Positions 26,992-37,886 are shown, numbered from the stretch's first letter. The stretch is DNA of 64,000 nt from Cyanobium sp. N.Huapi 1H5 (GCF_024345535.1 NZ_JAGQBH010000004.1:248001-312000); one strand, 5' to 3'. A program made the numbers and translations. The notes: generated by a model from the letters alone, not told the origin.

Positions 26992-27357
26992 TCAGAACTT
27001 GCCGGTGAGGGCCCGGGTGGTGCGCATCAGGCCGGCGGTGGTCTCCGGCAGGTAGGGGCCCTTGAGCATCTGGCCGCCGATGCGCAGGCTGATCCCGGCC
27101 AGCACCAGGTCGATGGCGGCCACGGTCGCCGCGGCCTGCAGCCAGCTGAGGCTGAAGGCCTCGCGGATCCAGAGCAGCAGCACCAGCTCGGCCGCCACCA
27201 GCGCCAGGGTCATCAGGGTGAGGCCCAGGCCGAGCATCACCCCACCGCCCACCAGCCGCCGCTTCTCCTTATCCGCCTCCTGCAGGGCGATGCGGACGTG
27301 CAGGTCCATCACCGAACTGATCAGGGCCGTGACCCGGCTGAAGTTCGGACCCGTCAT
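26992..27357 (-). CDS. Holin-X-like (phage holin superfamily) membrane protein
   Basis: 121 residues. A charged N-terminal amphipathic helix (LHVRIALQEADKEKRR) is followed by two membrane helices (GGGVMLGLGLTLMTLALVAAELVLLL and AAATVAAIDLVLAGISL) and a basic tail. This is the form of the widespread bacterial 'phage holin family/YqjE-like' proteins rather than a phage lysis gene. Its start overlaps the stop of the upstream DUF883-like gene by four bases. Probably linked to envelope stress, as with YqjD/YqjE; inferred. Confidence 0.72.
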   Translation of the reverse strand: MTGPNFSRVTALISSVMDLHVRIALQEADKEKRRLVGGGVMLGLGLTLMTLALVAAELVLLLWIREAFSLSWLQAAATVAAIDLVLAGISLRIGGQMLKGPYLPETTAGLMRTTRALTGKF

Positions 27358-27830
27358 GCCGAACGCCGACCCGACGACAGCAGCAGCCCCACCAGCAGCC
27401 CCACGCCGGCGGCGATGCCGAGGGCCATCAGGGGCCGCTCCCGCACCGGCTTCTCGATCCGGGGCCGCAGGGTGGTGTTGAGCTCGTCGAGCAGGTGCTC
27501 CAGCTGCTCCTCCAGGGGCCGCAGCGAATCCACCACATGGCCGGCCTGCTCACCGGTGACGTTGACCAGATCGAGGAGCTGCTGCTTGACGCCGGCGGTG
27601 GTGAGCCCGCTCTGGCGGCTGATCACCTCCACCACGTGGTCGAAGCTTCCCCGGGTGGCCTCCAGGGTGTGGCGAGCCACCTCGGGCCACTCCTTCTGGA
27701 TGCTGGGCAGCAGGCTCTCGAAGCGTTCCCGGAACTGGTTCTGCACCTGCTGGGCCTCGCCGCTGCCGGCGGGCGCCGGGCCCGGGGCGGGGGCCGCCGA
27801 GGACTCGACAGGGGTGGTGTCCGTTTCCAT
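27354..27830 (-). CDS. DUF883/YqjD-like C-tail-anchored protein
   Basis: 158 residues from ATG 27830 (METDTTPVES). Pro/Ala-rich start, then long amphipathic helices (about 40-125), and a C-terminal KPVRERPLMALGIAAGVGLLVGLLLSS-type tail (split here for length: RPLMALGIAAGVG then LLVGLLL), the hallmark GIAAGVG-LLVG tail of ElaB/YqjD/DUF883 proteins, which bind ribosomes and the inner membrane in E. coli. Operon with the holin-X-like gene; the pair matches yqjD-yqjE. Confidence 0.7.
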   Translation of the reverse strand: METDTTPVESSAAPAPGPAPAGSGEAQQVQNQFRERFESLLPSIQKEWPEVARHTLEATRGSFDHVVEVISRQSGLTTAGVKQQLLDLVNVTGEQAGHVVDSLRPLEEQLEHLLDELNTTLRPRIEKPVRERPLMALGIAAGVGLLVGLLLSSGRRSA

Positions 27831-27900
27831 GGGGCGCTCCGTGCGACGGCTGCACCGCATCACCGTAGGAAGAAGGGCTTGTGATCGTCAGCACCTCGGT

Positions 27901-27906
27901 TAAATT
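27901..27906 (+). promoter_or_regulatory. -10-like box (TAAATT) of smc
   Basis: TAAATT lies 24 bases before the TTG start of smc in the short divergent gap between smc and the DUF883-like gene. Confidence 0.4.
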
Positions 27907-27930
27907 CGGCCTGCTCGGCGCACGGGCCTG

Positions 27931-30900
27931 TTGGTTCACATCAATCAGGTCGAGCTCACCCACTTCAAGTCCTTCGGCGGGTCGATGACCATCCCGCTGG
28001 AGGAGGGATTCACGGTGGTGACGGGCCCGAACGGCTCCGGCAAGAGCAACATCCTCGACGCAGTGCTCTTCTGCCTCGGCCTGGCCACCAGCCGCGGCAT
28101 GCGGGCCGAGCGGCTCCCCGACCTGATCAACAGCGCCGTGCTGCGGGAGGGCAAGGCCGCCGAAACCAGCGTCACCGTGCGCTTCGACCTGGGCGACTGG
28201 CAGCCGGATACGGCCGAGGACGGCCTGGACGTCCCCGAGCAGGGCCCCTGGCTGCAGCGGGGCCAGCGGGAATGGAGCGTCACCCGGCGGCTGCGGGTGG
28301 CCCCCGGCGGCACCTACAGCAGCAGCTTCAGCGCCGATGGGGTGCCCTGCAACCTGCAGCAGCTGCAGACCCAGCTGCGGCGCCTGCGGGTCGACCCGGA
28401 GGGCAGCAACGTCGTCATGCAGGGCGACGTCACCCGCATCGTCTCGATGAGCGCCCGCGACCGGCGCGGCATCATCGATGAGCTGGCCGGCGTGGCCCTG
28501 TTCGACTCCCGCATCGAGCAGAGCCGGGGCAAGCTCGACGAGGTGGTCGAGCGGCAGGAGCGCTGCCGCATCGTCGAGCAGGAACTGCTGGCGGCGCGCC
28601 AGAAGCTCGAACGCGACTGCGCCAAGGCGCGCACCTACCAGGAGCTGCGGGAGCGCCTGCACCAGGGGCGGCTGCAGGAGCAGATGCTGGCCTGGGAGGA
28701 GGCCCGCGCCCACGGCCTGGCCCTGGCCGGCCGCCTCGAGCGCCTGGACAGCCAGCAGGAGCAGGAGCGGGAGGCGATCGTCGCCGCCGAAGCCGAGGTG
28801 GTCGCCGCCGCCGCCGCCCTCGAGCAGCTGCAGGCGGAGGTGAAGACCCTGGGCGAAGACCAGTTGCTGGCGGTGCAGGCCGAACTGGCCGGCCTCGAGA
28901 CCAGTGGCCGTGAACTGGCCCGCCAGGCGGAGCTCCATGGCCAGCAGGCCGAGGAACTGCAGCGCCGCCGCCAGCAACTGCAGCAGAACCAGGCGGAGCT
29001 GCGCCGGCAGCAGCAGGCCCTCGGTGAGCGGGCCGACGACGGCGCCATCGACCGCGCCGAGGCCCTCTGCCGCGACGCCGAAGCGGCGGTGGAGCTCTCC
29101 CGGCGCCGCCTCGGGGAGGTGGCCGGACGTTCCGGCAGCTGGCTGGAGGAGCAGCAGGAGCGCAGCCGCCGGCGCCAGGAGCTGCAGGAGCGGCTCGCCC
29201 CCCTGCTAGCCGAACGCCAGCAGCTGGAGGAGCGGCTGCGGCAGGCGGGCGAGCGGCTCGAGGAACTGGGCGGCGAGGAACTCCAGGAGGACGCGGCCCA
29301 TGGGGAGGCCGCCGCCGCCCTGGCGGCCCTCGCCGAGCAGGAGCGCAGCCTGCGGGCCGCCCTGGAGGAACGCCAGGAGCGGGCCCGGGAGCTGGCCGAG
29401 GCCGTGGCGCTGCAGCAGCGCACCCGCGTGCGGCTGGAGCAGGAGCAGACCAGCCTGGAGCGGGAGATCGCCCGCCTCGACAGCCGCCGCGAGACCCTGC
29501 AGGAGAGCCGCGGCACCGGCGCCCTGCGCCTGCTGCTGGAGGCGGGGCTGGAGGGGATCCACGGCTCGGTGGCCCAGCTGGGTGAAGTGGAGGAGCGGCT
29601 GCGGGTGGCCCTGGAGGTGGCGGCGGGGGGGCGCCTGGCCCAGGTGGTGGTGGAGGACGACCGCATCGCCGCCCGGGCGATCGAGCTGCTCAAGAGCCGC
29701 CGCGCCGGCCGCCTCACCTTCCTGCCCCTCAACCGCATCCGCGGTGGCAGCGGGGGCACAGGGGGGGCGGCCCTGCAGCGGGGCGGCGCCGGCGGCAGTG
29801 GCGGGGTCGGGGCTGGCGGGCTGGTGGGGCGGGCGGTGGATCTGATCCGCCACGAGCCCGTCTACGCCGACGTGTTCCGCTACGTCTTCGGCGACACGCT
29901 GGTGTTCGCCACCCTGTCCGACGCCCGCCGGGAACTGGGCCGCTGCCGGGCCGTGACGCTGGAGGGGGAACTGCTGGAGAAGAGCGGCGCCATGACCGGC
30001 GGCAGCCTGCAGCAGCGCTCGGGCCAGCTGGGCTTCGGCCGCAGCGGCGACGGCGATGAGGCCGAGCCGCTGCGGCAGCGGCTGCTGGAGCTGGGGGAGA
30101 GCCTGCTGGCCTGCCGCCGCCGCGAAGCCGAGCTGGGCCGGAGCCTGGAGGAAATCCGGCCGGCCCTGCTGGAGCTGCAGCAGCGCCAGGCCGCCCTCCA
30201 GGCCGAACGGGGCGCCGCCGAGCGCACCCTGGCCCCGCGGCAGCAGCGCCGCGACCAGGTGGCCGGCCGGCGGCGGCAGTTGCAGGAGGCCCACCAGGCC
30301 GACCGCGGCCGGATGGACGTGCTCGATCAGACCCTGCCCCCCCTGCGCCAGGCCCTGGCGGAGCTGGAGGAGGCCGAGCGCGCCGCCAGCGGCAACGACG
30401 ACAGTGCCCGCTGGCAGGGGCTGCAGGGGGAGCTGGAGCGGGCCGACCGGGCCCTGGTGGAGGCCCGGCGCCAGCGGGACGACCTGGAGGCGGAACGGCG
30501 CGACCGGGCCCTGGGGGCGGAGCGGCTGGGCAGCCAGCTGGAGGCCGTCGCCGGGGAGGAACGGCGGCTGGTGGAGGCGGTGCAGGCCCTGGTGGCCGAG
30601 CGCCAGCTCTGGAAGGAACGCCACCAGGCGGAGCAGGAGCGCCGCACCCTGCTGGAGCGGCAGCAGAGCGAGCTGCAGACCCGCTTCGGCGAACGGCGCC
30701 GCGCCCGCGACGGGGCCGAAGCCCACCTGGCGGGCCAGCGCCAGGCCCTGCAGCAGCGCCAGTGGGAGCTGCAGCGGCGCCAGGAGGAGCGGCTGGCCCT
30801 GGCCGAGGAGCAGCGCAGCCACGGCCTGCGGCTGGCCCAGATGGAACGGGAGCTGCCCGACCCCCGCCCCGGGCTGCCAGAGGAGGTGCGCGAGGCCGGC

Positions 30901-31545
30901 CTCCATGCGCTGCAGCAGAGCCTGCGCAGCCTGCAGCAGCGCATGGAGGCCCTTGAGCCGGTCAACATGCTCGCCCTCGAGGAGCTGGAGCAGCTGGAGC
31001 AGCGGCTGGCCGACCTGGACGACCGGCTGGAGGTGCTCAGCAAGGAGCGGGAGGAGCTGCTGCTGCGGATCGAGACCGTGGCCACCCTGCGCCAGGAGGC
31101 CTTCATGGAGGCCTTCCGGGCCGTCGACGGCCATTTCCAGACGATCTTCGCCGGCCTCTCCGACGGCGAGGGCCACCTGCAGCTGGAGAACCCCGAGCAG
31201 CCCCTCGAGGGCGGCCTGACCCTGGTGGCCCACCCCAAGGGCAAGGCGGTGCGGCGGCTCGCTTCGATGTCGGGTGGTGAGAAATCCCTGACCGCCCTCA
31301 GCTTCCTCTTCGCCCTGCAGCGCTTCCGTCCCTCGCCCTTCTATGCCCTCGATGAGGTCGACAGCTTCCTGGACGGGGTGAACGTGGAGCGGCTGGCGGC
31401 CCTGATCGCCGCCCAGGCCCACCAGGCCCAGTTCATGGTCGTCAGTCACCGCCGGCCGATGATCGCCGCGGCCACCCGCACCATCGGCGTCACCCAGGCC
31501 CGCGGCTCCCATACCCAGGTGGTCGGTTTGCCGCCGGCGGCCTGA
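27931..31545 (+). CDS. smc: Chromosome segregation SMC protein
   Basis: 1204 residues, TTG start giving MVHINQVELTHFKSFGG, the standard SMC N-terminus. Walker A GPNGSGKSN (about 32-40), long first coiled coil, hinge (about 525-690), second coiled coil, and the C-terminal head with signature SMSGGEKS and Walker B YALDEVDSFLDG. The hinge contains a Gly-rich insert of about 27 residues (about 605-632, RGGSGGTGG, GGAGGSGGVGAGG), which is unusual. ParB-dependent loading onto DNA with ScpA/ScpB partners is expected. Confidence 0.97.
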   Translation: MVHINQVELTHFKSFGGSMTIPLEEGFTVVTGPNGSGKSNILDAVLFCLGLATSRGMRAERLPDLINSAVLREGKAAETSVTVRFDLGDWQPDTAEDGLDVPEQGPWLQRGQREWSVTRRLRVAPGGTYSSSFSADGVPCNLQQLQTQLRRLRVDPEGSNVVMQGDVTRIVSMSARDRRGIIDELAGVALFDSRIEQSRGKLDEVVERQERCRIVEQELLAARQKLERDCAKARTYQELRERLHQGRLQEQMLAWEEARAHGLALAGRLERLDSQQEQEREAIVAAEAEVVAAAAALEQLQAEVKTLGEDQLLAVQAELAGLETSGRELARQAELHGQQAEELQRRRQQLQQNQAELRRQQQALGERADDGAIDRAEALCRDAEAAVELSRRRLGEVAGRSGSWLEEQQERSRRRQELQERLAPLLAERQQLEERLRQAGERLEELGGEELQEDAAHGEAAAALAALAEQERSLRAALEERQERARELAEAVALQQRTRVRLEQEQTSLEREIARLDSRRETLQESRGTGALRLLLEAGLEGIHGSVAQLGEVEERLRVALEVAAGGRLAQVVVEDDRIAARAIELLKSRRAGRLTFLPLNRIRGGSGGTGGAALQRGGAGGSGGVGAGGLVGRAVDLIRHEPVYADVFRYVFGDTLVFATLSDARRELGRCRAVTLEGELLEKSGAMTGGSLQQRSGQLGFGRSGDGDEAEPLRQRLLELGESLLACRRREAELGRSLEEIRPALLELQQRQAALQAERGAAERTLAPRQQRRDQVAGRRRQLQEAHQADRGRMDVLDQTLPPLRQALAELEEAERAASGNDDSARWQGLQGELERADRALVEARRQRDDLEAERRDRALGAERLGSQLEAVAGEERRLVEAVQALVAERQLWKERHQAEQERRTLLERQQSELQTRFGERRRARDGAEAHLAGQRQALQQRQWELQRRQEERLALAEEQRSHGLRLAQMERELPDPRPGLPEEVREAGLHALQQSLRSLQQRMEALEPVNMLALEELEQLEQRLADLDDRLEVLSKEREELLLRIETVATLRQEAFMEAFRAVDGHFQTIFAGLSDGEGHLQLENPEQPLEGGLTLVAHPKGKAVRRLASMSGGEKSLTALSFLFALQRFRPSPFYALDEVDSFLDGVNVERLAALIAAQAHQAQFMVVSHRRPMIAAATRTIGVTQARGSHTQVVGLPPAA

Positions 31546-31637
31546 GCCGACCGCGTGGGCCACAATGGGCCGACCAGGCTGTTCCAGGCCGTGAAGTCGC
31601 TCCCGTTCCCCCTGCCGTCCAGCCCCGATCTCCGGAT

Positions 31638-32855
31638 TTGACCTCCCCGATTCCCCCCTCCACCGAGCCCGCCGCCCCCAGCGACCGCCTCTGGCTGCGC
31701 TCCGAACTGATGGGCACCCAGGTCATCACCCGGGACACCGGCCGCCGCCTGGGCGTCGTCGGCGAGGTGGTGGTCGACATCGACCGGCGTGAGGTGATCG
31801 CCCTCGGCCTGCGGGACAACCCCCTCACCCGTTTCCTGCCGGGCCTGCCCCGCTGGATGCCGCTCGACCGCATCCGCCAGGTGGGTGACGTGATCCTGGT
31901 GGATTCAGCCGACTCCCTGGCCGAGGGGTTCAACCCCGAGCGCTACAGCAAGGTCATCAACTGCCAGGTGATCACCGAGTCCGGCGAACAGCTGGGCCGG
32001 GTGCTCGGCTTCAGCTTCGACATCGAGACCGGCGAACTCACCACCCTGGTGATCGGGGCCCTCGGCGTTCCCCTGTTGGGGGAAGGGGTGCTCAGCACCT
32101 GGGAAATGCCGGTGGGGGAGGTGGTCAGCAGCGGCCCGGACCGGATCATCGTCTACGAGGGGGCCGAGGAGAAGCTCAAGCAGCTCGGCACCGGCCTGCT
32201 GGAGAAGCTGGGCATCGGCGGCGCCAGCTGGGAGCAGGAGGAGCGGGACCGGTTCCGCACTGGAGCCGTTCCCGCCGAGAACCAGCTGCCGGCGGGCCAG
32301 CCCACCGTCCAGGAGCAGCGCCGGATCCAGCCAGCCGCCAGCCGCAGCTTCCAGCCCGCCGAGGAGCTGGAGTACGTGGAACTGGAGGAACGGCGCGAGC
32401 GGGAGCCCCTGCGCCAGCGCCGCTACCTCGACGACGACCTGCCGGAACCGCGCCAGCGCCCCGAAGCCCGCCCGGCCGAGTCCTACGGGCGCGAGAGCGA
32501 GCGGCGGGAGAGGGTGACGCCGGACCGCTACGACGACCGCATTCCTGACCGCACGCCCGATCGCAACCCGCCCCAGCGCTACGGCGAGGAGCGTCCCGCC
32601 GGGGGGCGCTACAGCGACGACCGTTATCCCGAAGATCGCTATAGCGACGATCGCAACGCCGATGACCGTTACCCCGAGGAGCCCTACCGGCCCGAGCGCG
32701 GTTACGAGCCGGAGCCGGATCGTCCAGAGCCGCCCCGGGGCCGGGAACCCCAGCGGGACCCCTACGCTCCCCCAGCCCAGGCTCCGCCCCGGGAGGTCCC
32801 CCGCGCCAGGGAGCCGGTGGATGTGGAGCCCGAGATCCTCGACGACCCCTGGTGA
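31638..32855 (+). CDS. Two PRC-barrel domains with a long charged disordered tail
   Basis: 405 residues, TTG start. Two PRC barrels (about 18-95: RLGVVGEVVVDIDRREVIALGLRD; about 105-170: QLGRVLGFSFDIETGELTTLVIGA). From about 235 on it is a low-complexity Arg/Asp/Glu/Pro tail that includes repeats RYSDDRYPEDRYSDDR (about 323-338). PRC-barrel proteins act in RNA metabolism or photosynthetic reaction-centre assembly; here the partner is unknown. No membrane segment. Its place just after smc may be chance. Confidence 0.8.
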   Translation: MTSPIPPSTEPAAPSDRLWLRSELMGTQVITRDTGRRLGVVGEVVVDIDRREVIALGLRDNPLTRFLPGLPRWMPLDRIRQVGDVILVDSADSLAEGFNPERYSKVINCQVITESGEQLGRVLGFSFDIETGELTTLVIGALGVPLLGEGVLSTWEMPVGEVVSSGPDRIIVYEGAEEKLKQLGTGLLEKLGIGGASWEQEERDRFRTGAVPAENQLPAGQPTVQEQRRIQPAASRSFQPAEELEYVELEERREREPLRQRRYLDDDLPEPRQRPEARPAESYGRESERRERVTPDRYDDRIPDRTPDRNPPQRYGEERPAGGRYSDDRYPEDRYSDDRNADDRYPEEPYRPERGYEPEPDRPEPPRGREPQRDPYAPPAQAPPREVPRAREPVDVEPEILDDPW

Positions 32856-32873
32856 AAGGGCAGCCGCCCCGCC

Positions 32874-33290
32874 TCAGCCCTCGTTGAACTGCAGCGACGC
32901 CGAGTTGACGCAGTAGCGCAGGCCGGTGGGGGTGGGCCCGTCGTTGAAGACGTGGCCGAGATGGGCGTCGCAGGTGGCGCAGCGGATCTCGGTGCGCTCC
33001 ATGCCGTGGGAGCGGTCGGTGTGGGTGGTGATCGCTCCGTCGCTCACCCCCTGCCAGAAGCTGGGCCAGCCAGTGCCGGAATCGAACTTGCTGGCGGAAC
33101 TGAACAGCTCGCTGCCGCAGCAGACGCAGTGGTACATCCCGGTGGCCTTGTTGTTCCAGTAGGCGCCGGTGAAGGCCCGCTCGGTGCCCCCCTCACGGGC
33201 CACCCGGTACTGCTCGGGCGTCAGCTTGGAGCGCCAGTCGGCATCGGCGGGCACGGTGCTGGCTGAGGTGGTGGAATCGCTCGGCTGCAT
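32874..33290 (-). CDS. msrB: Peptide methionine-R-sulfoxide reductase
   Basis: 138 residues from ATG 33290. CVCCGSELF and [16 protein letters not shown] supply four zinc-binding Cys. [11 protein letters not shown] carries the catalytic Cys (near 127), and [11 protein letters not shown] is the substrate pocket. Repairs Met-R-sulfoxide in oxidised proteins using thioredoxin. The N-terminal 20 residues are not MsrB-like but are short. Confidence 0.96.
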   Translation of the reverse strand: MQPSDSTTSASTVPADADWRSKLTPEQYRVAREGGTERAFTGAYWNNKATGMYHCVCCGSELFSSASKFDSGTGWPSFWQGVSDGAITTHTDRSHGMERTEIRCATCDAHLGHVFNDGPTPTGLRYCVNSASLQFNEG

Positions 33291-33328
33291 GGTGGCGAGC
33301 CCCGCATGGGGCCATGGTGATCTGAATC

Positions 33329-34627
33329 CTATCCAGATCGCACCGGCACCCCGGAGCGCTCCGGCGGCGGCAGCAGACCCCGCACCATGGCCGCCACCGC
33401 CGCCACGGCGCCCGGCTGGCCCCGCAGGCTGCGCAGGTCGTCGGCCATGGCCGCCAGGCGCTCGGGATGCTCCAGCCAGTCGGCGGCCTCGGCGGCGATC
33501 TGGGCCGGTTCGATCGGCCCCACCCGCTCCGGCACCACGGCGCGGCCGGCGGAGATGTTGGGCCAGGCCAGGAAGCCGCGGTGGCGCATCCGCCAGGCGG
33601 TGAGGGCCACCCCCACCAGACGCCGCAGCAGGGGCAGCCGGGCCACCAGCCCCATCCAGCCGTCCCAGGCCTGCATCACCGCCAGGTGCTGGGTGGGAAC
33701 CAGCACGATCATCGGCACGGCCAAGGCCCCCAGCTCGGCGGTGTTGGCCCCCACCGTGGTGAGCGCCAGGGCGCACTGACTCAGGGCGGCATGGGCGGGA
33801 TGGCGCTCCAGCAGCAGGATGCGGGTGCCGGCCGCCGTGACGATCTCGTCGCCCTGGAGTTCGGGCTCGCCGGCCCCCCGGAGGCGGTTCAGCGGGTTGG
33901 AGGGGCCGCCGTAGGCCAGCAGTTCCCGCACCGAGGTGGTGGGGGCCACCGGCAGCAGGAAGCGGCAGCCGGGCCGCAGGGCCGCCAGCCGGTCGGCGGT
34001 CTCCAGCAGGAAGGGCACCCCCACCAGCAGCTTGGCCCGCTTCGAGCCGGGCAGCAGGGCCACCCAGTCGCCGGGCGGGAGGGGATCGTCCTGGCGGGCC
34101 AGGGTCGAGAGATCGGCCATCAGGTCTCCCACCACCGTGGCCCGCTGCCGCCAGCGGGGGGCCAGGCGGCCGGCGGCGGTGGGCCCCATCACGGCGATGC
34201 GGTCGTTCCAGCGGGGCCAGCGGGCCACCCATTCGGCATAGGTGAGGTGGCGGTAGCCCAGACGGGCCGACAGCAGCACGGTCCAAAACTGGTCGCCGCC
34301 GAGGAACACCACCACGCCCCGCTCGGGCCAGGGGCCGTGGCGGCGGGGCCGCAGCAGCATCCACCAGAACCGGGAGGCCGGCAGCACCCGCTCGAACAGC
34401 CCCCACTCCTGGGCCACCCGATGCTCCGCACCGGTGGCGTTGGGGCACGGGACGAGGACCAGCCGCAGGCTGCAGGGGGCGGCCGGATCGCGGGGCCGCA
34501 GGGGCTGCAGCCGATGGAGCTGCTCGGCCAGCGGGCGCACCCAGGTGCTCAGCTCCCCGGGGCCGTTGCTGACCAGCACGATCGCGCTCGCGGCGGCTGG
34601 AGCGGAGACCGGCGACGGCTGGGTCAA
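33329..34627 (-). CDS. LpxB-family glycosyltransferase-like protein
   Basis: 432 residues from TTG 34627; longer in-frame reading would enter tRNA-Leu. Two-domain GT-B fold relative of lipid-A-disaccharide synthase: N-terminal [45 protein letters not shown], then C-terminal [57 protein letters not shown]. The glycine motif GANTAE matches the nucleotide-sugar binding part. Known in cyanobacteria as LpxB-related proteins with unproven substrate; not the canonical lipid A enzyme by itself. The TTG start is inferred. Confidence 0.75.
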   Translation of the reverse strand: MTQPSPVSAPAAASAIVLVSNGPGELSTWVRPLAEQLHRLQPLRPRDPAAPCSLRLVLVPCPNATGAEHRVAQEWGLFERVLPASRFWWMLLRPRRHGPWPERGVVVFLGGDQFWTVLLSARLGYRHLTYAEWVARWPRWNDRIAVMGPTAAGRLAPRWRQRATVVGDLMADLSTLARQDDPLPPGDWVALLPGSKRAKLLVGVPFLLETADRLAALRPGCRFLLPVAPTTSVRELLAYGGPSNPLNRLRGAGEPELQGDEIVTAAGTRILLLERHPAHAALSQCALALTTVGANTAELGALAVPMIVLVPTQHLAVMQAWDGWMGLVARLPLLRRLVGVALTAWRMRHRGFLAWPNISAGRAVVPERVGPIEPAQIAAEAADWLEHPERLAAMADDLRSLRGQPGAVAAVAAMVRGLLPPPERSGVPVRSG

Positions 34628-34669
34628 GAGAACCGCAGGTTCCGGGGGACGGGGCTGGAGAAGAAAAAA

Positions 34670-34751
34670 TGCGGATGGCGAGACTTGAACTCGCAAGGCC
34701 GAAGCCACACGCCCCTCAAACGTGCGTGTCTACCAATTCCACCACATCCGC
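34670..34751 (-). tRNA. tRNA-Leu (anticodon GAG)
   Basis: 82 bases, class II with a long variable arm. The 5' strand GCGGATG pairs with CATCCGC. The D arm has TGGTAGACAC, the T arm GTTCAAGTC. The anticodon stem CACGT/GCGTG has loop TTGAGGG, anticodon GAG, reading CUU/CUC. Discriminator is A; CCA is not encoded. A T-rich stretch (ATTTTTTCTTC on the minus strand) follows the 3' end. Confidence 0.95.
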
Positions 34752-34852
34752 GTGGTCGGATCGGGCCGGGGCCTTCACCGACTGAGCAATATACGCACAG
34801 GCTTCCCCACCCCCGGCGACCCCCATGCGGGGGTGGTGCCGGTGAGCACTGA

Positions 34853-34858
34853 TACAGT
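34853..34858 (+). promoter_or_regulatory. -10-like box (TACAGT) of accC
   Basis: TACAGT lies 52 bases before the accC ATG at 34911. It belongs to the same TANNNT class as boxes before psbX and ycf66. Weak -35. Confidence 0.35.
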
Positions 34859-34910
34859 CCGCCCCGGCACGGCCGCACCCCCGCCAGCCCCTTCGCCCGG
34901 ACCTGCACGG

Positions 34911-36260
<1,350 letters not shown>

Positions 36261-36291
36261 GCGGGGCCCAGCTCAGCCTCCGGGCCCCAGC

Positions 36292-36621
36292 TCAGCCCAC
36301 GGCCTGGCTGCGCAGCAAAGCGAGGGTGACCAGCCCCTGCTGACCCACCAGCAGCTCCCGCAGCAGGCTGATCAGCCCCACCCAGACCACCGGGGTCACA
36401 TCGACACCGCCGATGGGCTGGATCAGGCGGCGGGTGAGGGCCAGCACGGGCTCGGTGGGCGCACCCACCACCCGCATCACCCCCTTGGTGAGGTCCACGC
36501 TCGGGTACCAGGTGAGGACGATTCGGAACAGGAACAGCAGGGTCCAGCCCGCCAGGAGCAGCCCCAGGGCCAGGTGCAGCAGGGGCAGGAGGGCCGGTGC
36601 GGAAAGGGCCGGGGCCGTCAC
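36292..36621 (-). CDS. YggT-family membrane protein
   Basis: 109 residues, GTG start. Two membrane segments (LLPLLHLALGLLLAGWTLLFLF and VDVTPVVWVGLISLL) flank the family motif YPSVDLTKGVMRVVGAPTEPVLALTRRLIQP. YggT/Ycf19 proteins influence membrane or thylakoid organisation and cell division in other organisms. Convergent with accC. Confidence 0.85.
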   Translation of the reverse strand: MTAPALSAPALLPLLHLALGLLLAGWTLLFLFRIVLTWYPSVDLTKGVMRVVGAPTEPVLALTRRLIQPIGGVDVTPVVWVGLISLLRELLVGQQGLVTLALLRSQAVG

Positions 36622-36670
36622 AAAGCTCTAAGCGTCGGAACCCCGATCGTAGGAAGCCGCCGTCACTGCC

Positions 36671-36676
36671 TAGGAT
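36671..36676 (+). promoter_or_regulatory. -10-like box (TAGGAT) of psbX
   Basis: TAGGAT within CCTAGGATCC lies 30 bases before the psbX ATG. The identical 10-mer precedes the orphan ABC gene (10682-10691). Confidence 0.45.
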
Positions 36677-36706
36677 CCGCCGAGCTGTCCGGCGCGACCC
36701 CCTGCC

Positions 36707-36829
36707 ATGACCCCTTCCCTCGCCAACTTCCTCAGCAGCCTCGGTTGGGGCGCGGTCATCGTGGTGATCCCCATCTCCATCGCCCTGGTGCTGATCAGCC
36801 AGAACGACCAGCTCGACCGGCGCCTCTGA
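36707..36829 (+). CDS. psbX: Photosystem II protein PsbX
   Basis: 40 residues: [20 protein letters not shown], then a hydrophobic span continuing [11 protein letters not shown], ending QNDQLDRRL. This single-helix form with the SLxNFLxSLxxG start and DxLxR end is PsbX, which lies near the QB site of PSII. Free-standing gene between the yggT and ycf66 genes. Confidence 0.9.
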   Translation: MTPSLANFLSSLGWGAVIVVIPISIALVLISQNDQLDRRL

Positions 36830-36876
36830 TCCGACGGGCCCCCTGCGCCTGCCGGTGACACGGTGGGCGCGGTCCT

Positions 36877-36882
36877 TAGAGT
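36877..36882 (+). promoter_or_regulatory. -10-like box (TAGAGT) of the ycf66 gene
   Basis: TAGAGT lies 26 bases before the GTG start at 36909. Confidence 0.4.
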
Positions 36883-36908
36883 GGGGCCCGTCGCCCGGGT
36901 GAACCGCC

Positions 36909-37886
36909 GTGGTCAACGCCAGCCTCAACTGGGCCAGCATCGTCGGCATCGTCCTGGCGGTCGGTGGAGCCTTCCTCTACTTCATGAGGAGCTTCAAGCC
37001 GGCCCTGGCCCGGGACTACGACGTGTTCTTCGCCGCCATCGGCCTGCTCTGCGGCGGCATCCTCTTCTTCCAGGGCTGGCGCCTGGATCCGATCCTGCAG
37101 TTCGGCCAGTTTCTGCTGGCCGGCACCACGGTCTTCTTTGCCTACGAGAGCGTGCGCCTGCGGGGGGTGACCACCGAGCAGGCCCGCCGCTCCTCCTACT
37201 TCGACGACGAGGAGCCCGCCGCCCCCTTCCGGCCCCGTGGTGGCCTCGGCGGCGGCCGCAGCTGGGACGACGAGCCCGACCGGTTCGATGAGCCGGAGCC
37301 CCTGCGGCGCCGCATCCCTTCCCGCGAAGAACCTGAGGACGACTTCTACCGGCCGCGCCGGCCCAGCCGGGCCGCCATCCCCGAGCGGGCCGCCAGCCGT
37401 CGCGGCGACGAGCCGGACGCCTGGGACAACCCCAGGGGCGAGCGTTCCGCGGCCCGCACCGAACGCCCCCCCCTCGACGATCGCCCCGAGCGGACCGCCG
37501 GCCGCTACAGCGCCGGGAGCCAGGGCCGCTCCGCCGCCAGTGATTTCGGCGCCCGTCGCCGGGACCGCGACAGCGCCCCGGAACCTCGCCGCGGCTCCCG
37601 CCCGGTGGCCGCCGCCGACAGCGTGCCCCGCTCCACCCGCCGGGGCACCGCCCCGACGGGCCGTGAACCCGGCCCCGCAGCCGCCACCCCGCCGGGAACT
37701 CCGATGGGCACCCCGATCCGCCCCAGCTCCCGCGGCGGCGCCGCCGATGACGTCAGTGATGCCGACTTCTCGCCGATGGCCAGCGGCCGGCCCCGGCCCG
37801 CGGCCCCGGACACCCGGCCGCCGGCGACGGAGCCGCCCGCCCGTCCCTCCACCGCCAGGGACAACAGCTCCCGTTTCGACGACTGA
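36909..37886 (+). CDS. Ycf66-family protein
   Basis: 325 residues, GTG start. Three hydrophobic segments in the first 85 residues (WASIVGIVLAVGGAFLYFM, DVFFAAIGLLCGGILFFQG, LQFGQFLLAGTTVFFAYES) with LRGVTTEQARR are the Ycf66 core. The rest (about 95-325) is a long Arg/Pro/Ala-rich disordered tail. Ycf66 is conserved in cyanobacteria and some plastids, with unknown function. It is followed by two lipoprotein genes on the same strand. Confidence 0.85.
   Translation: MVNASLNWASIVGIVLAVGGAFLYFMRSFKPALARDYDVFFAAIGLLCGGILFFQGWRLDPILQFGQFLLAGTTVFFAYESVRLRGVTTEQARRSSYFDDEEPAAPFRPRGGLGGGRSWDDEPDRFDEPEPLRRRIPSREEPEDDFYRPRRPSRAAIPERAASRRGDEPDAWDNPRGERSAARTERPPLDDRPERTAGRYSAGSQGRSAASDFGARRRDRDSAPEPRRGSRPVAAADSVPRSTRRGTAPTGREPGPAAATPPGTPMGTPIRPSSRGGAADDVSDADFSPMASGRPRPAAPDTRPPATEPPARPSTARDNSSRFDD

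Noticed and set aside
26992-27830. Prophage remnant because of a holin-like gene
   Set aside because: The holin-X/DUF883 pair is a widespread chromosomal envelope-stress pair; no other phage gene is near.
29206-31563. Minus-strand ORF of 785 codons over smc
   Set aside because: Low-complexity Leu/Gln/Gly reading of the antisense strand of a coiled-coil gene.
34628-34708. Longer N-terminus for the LpxB-like protein
   Set aside because: It would extend into tRNA-Leu, which lies on the same strand.
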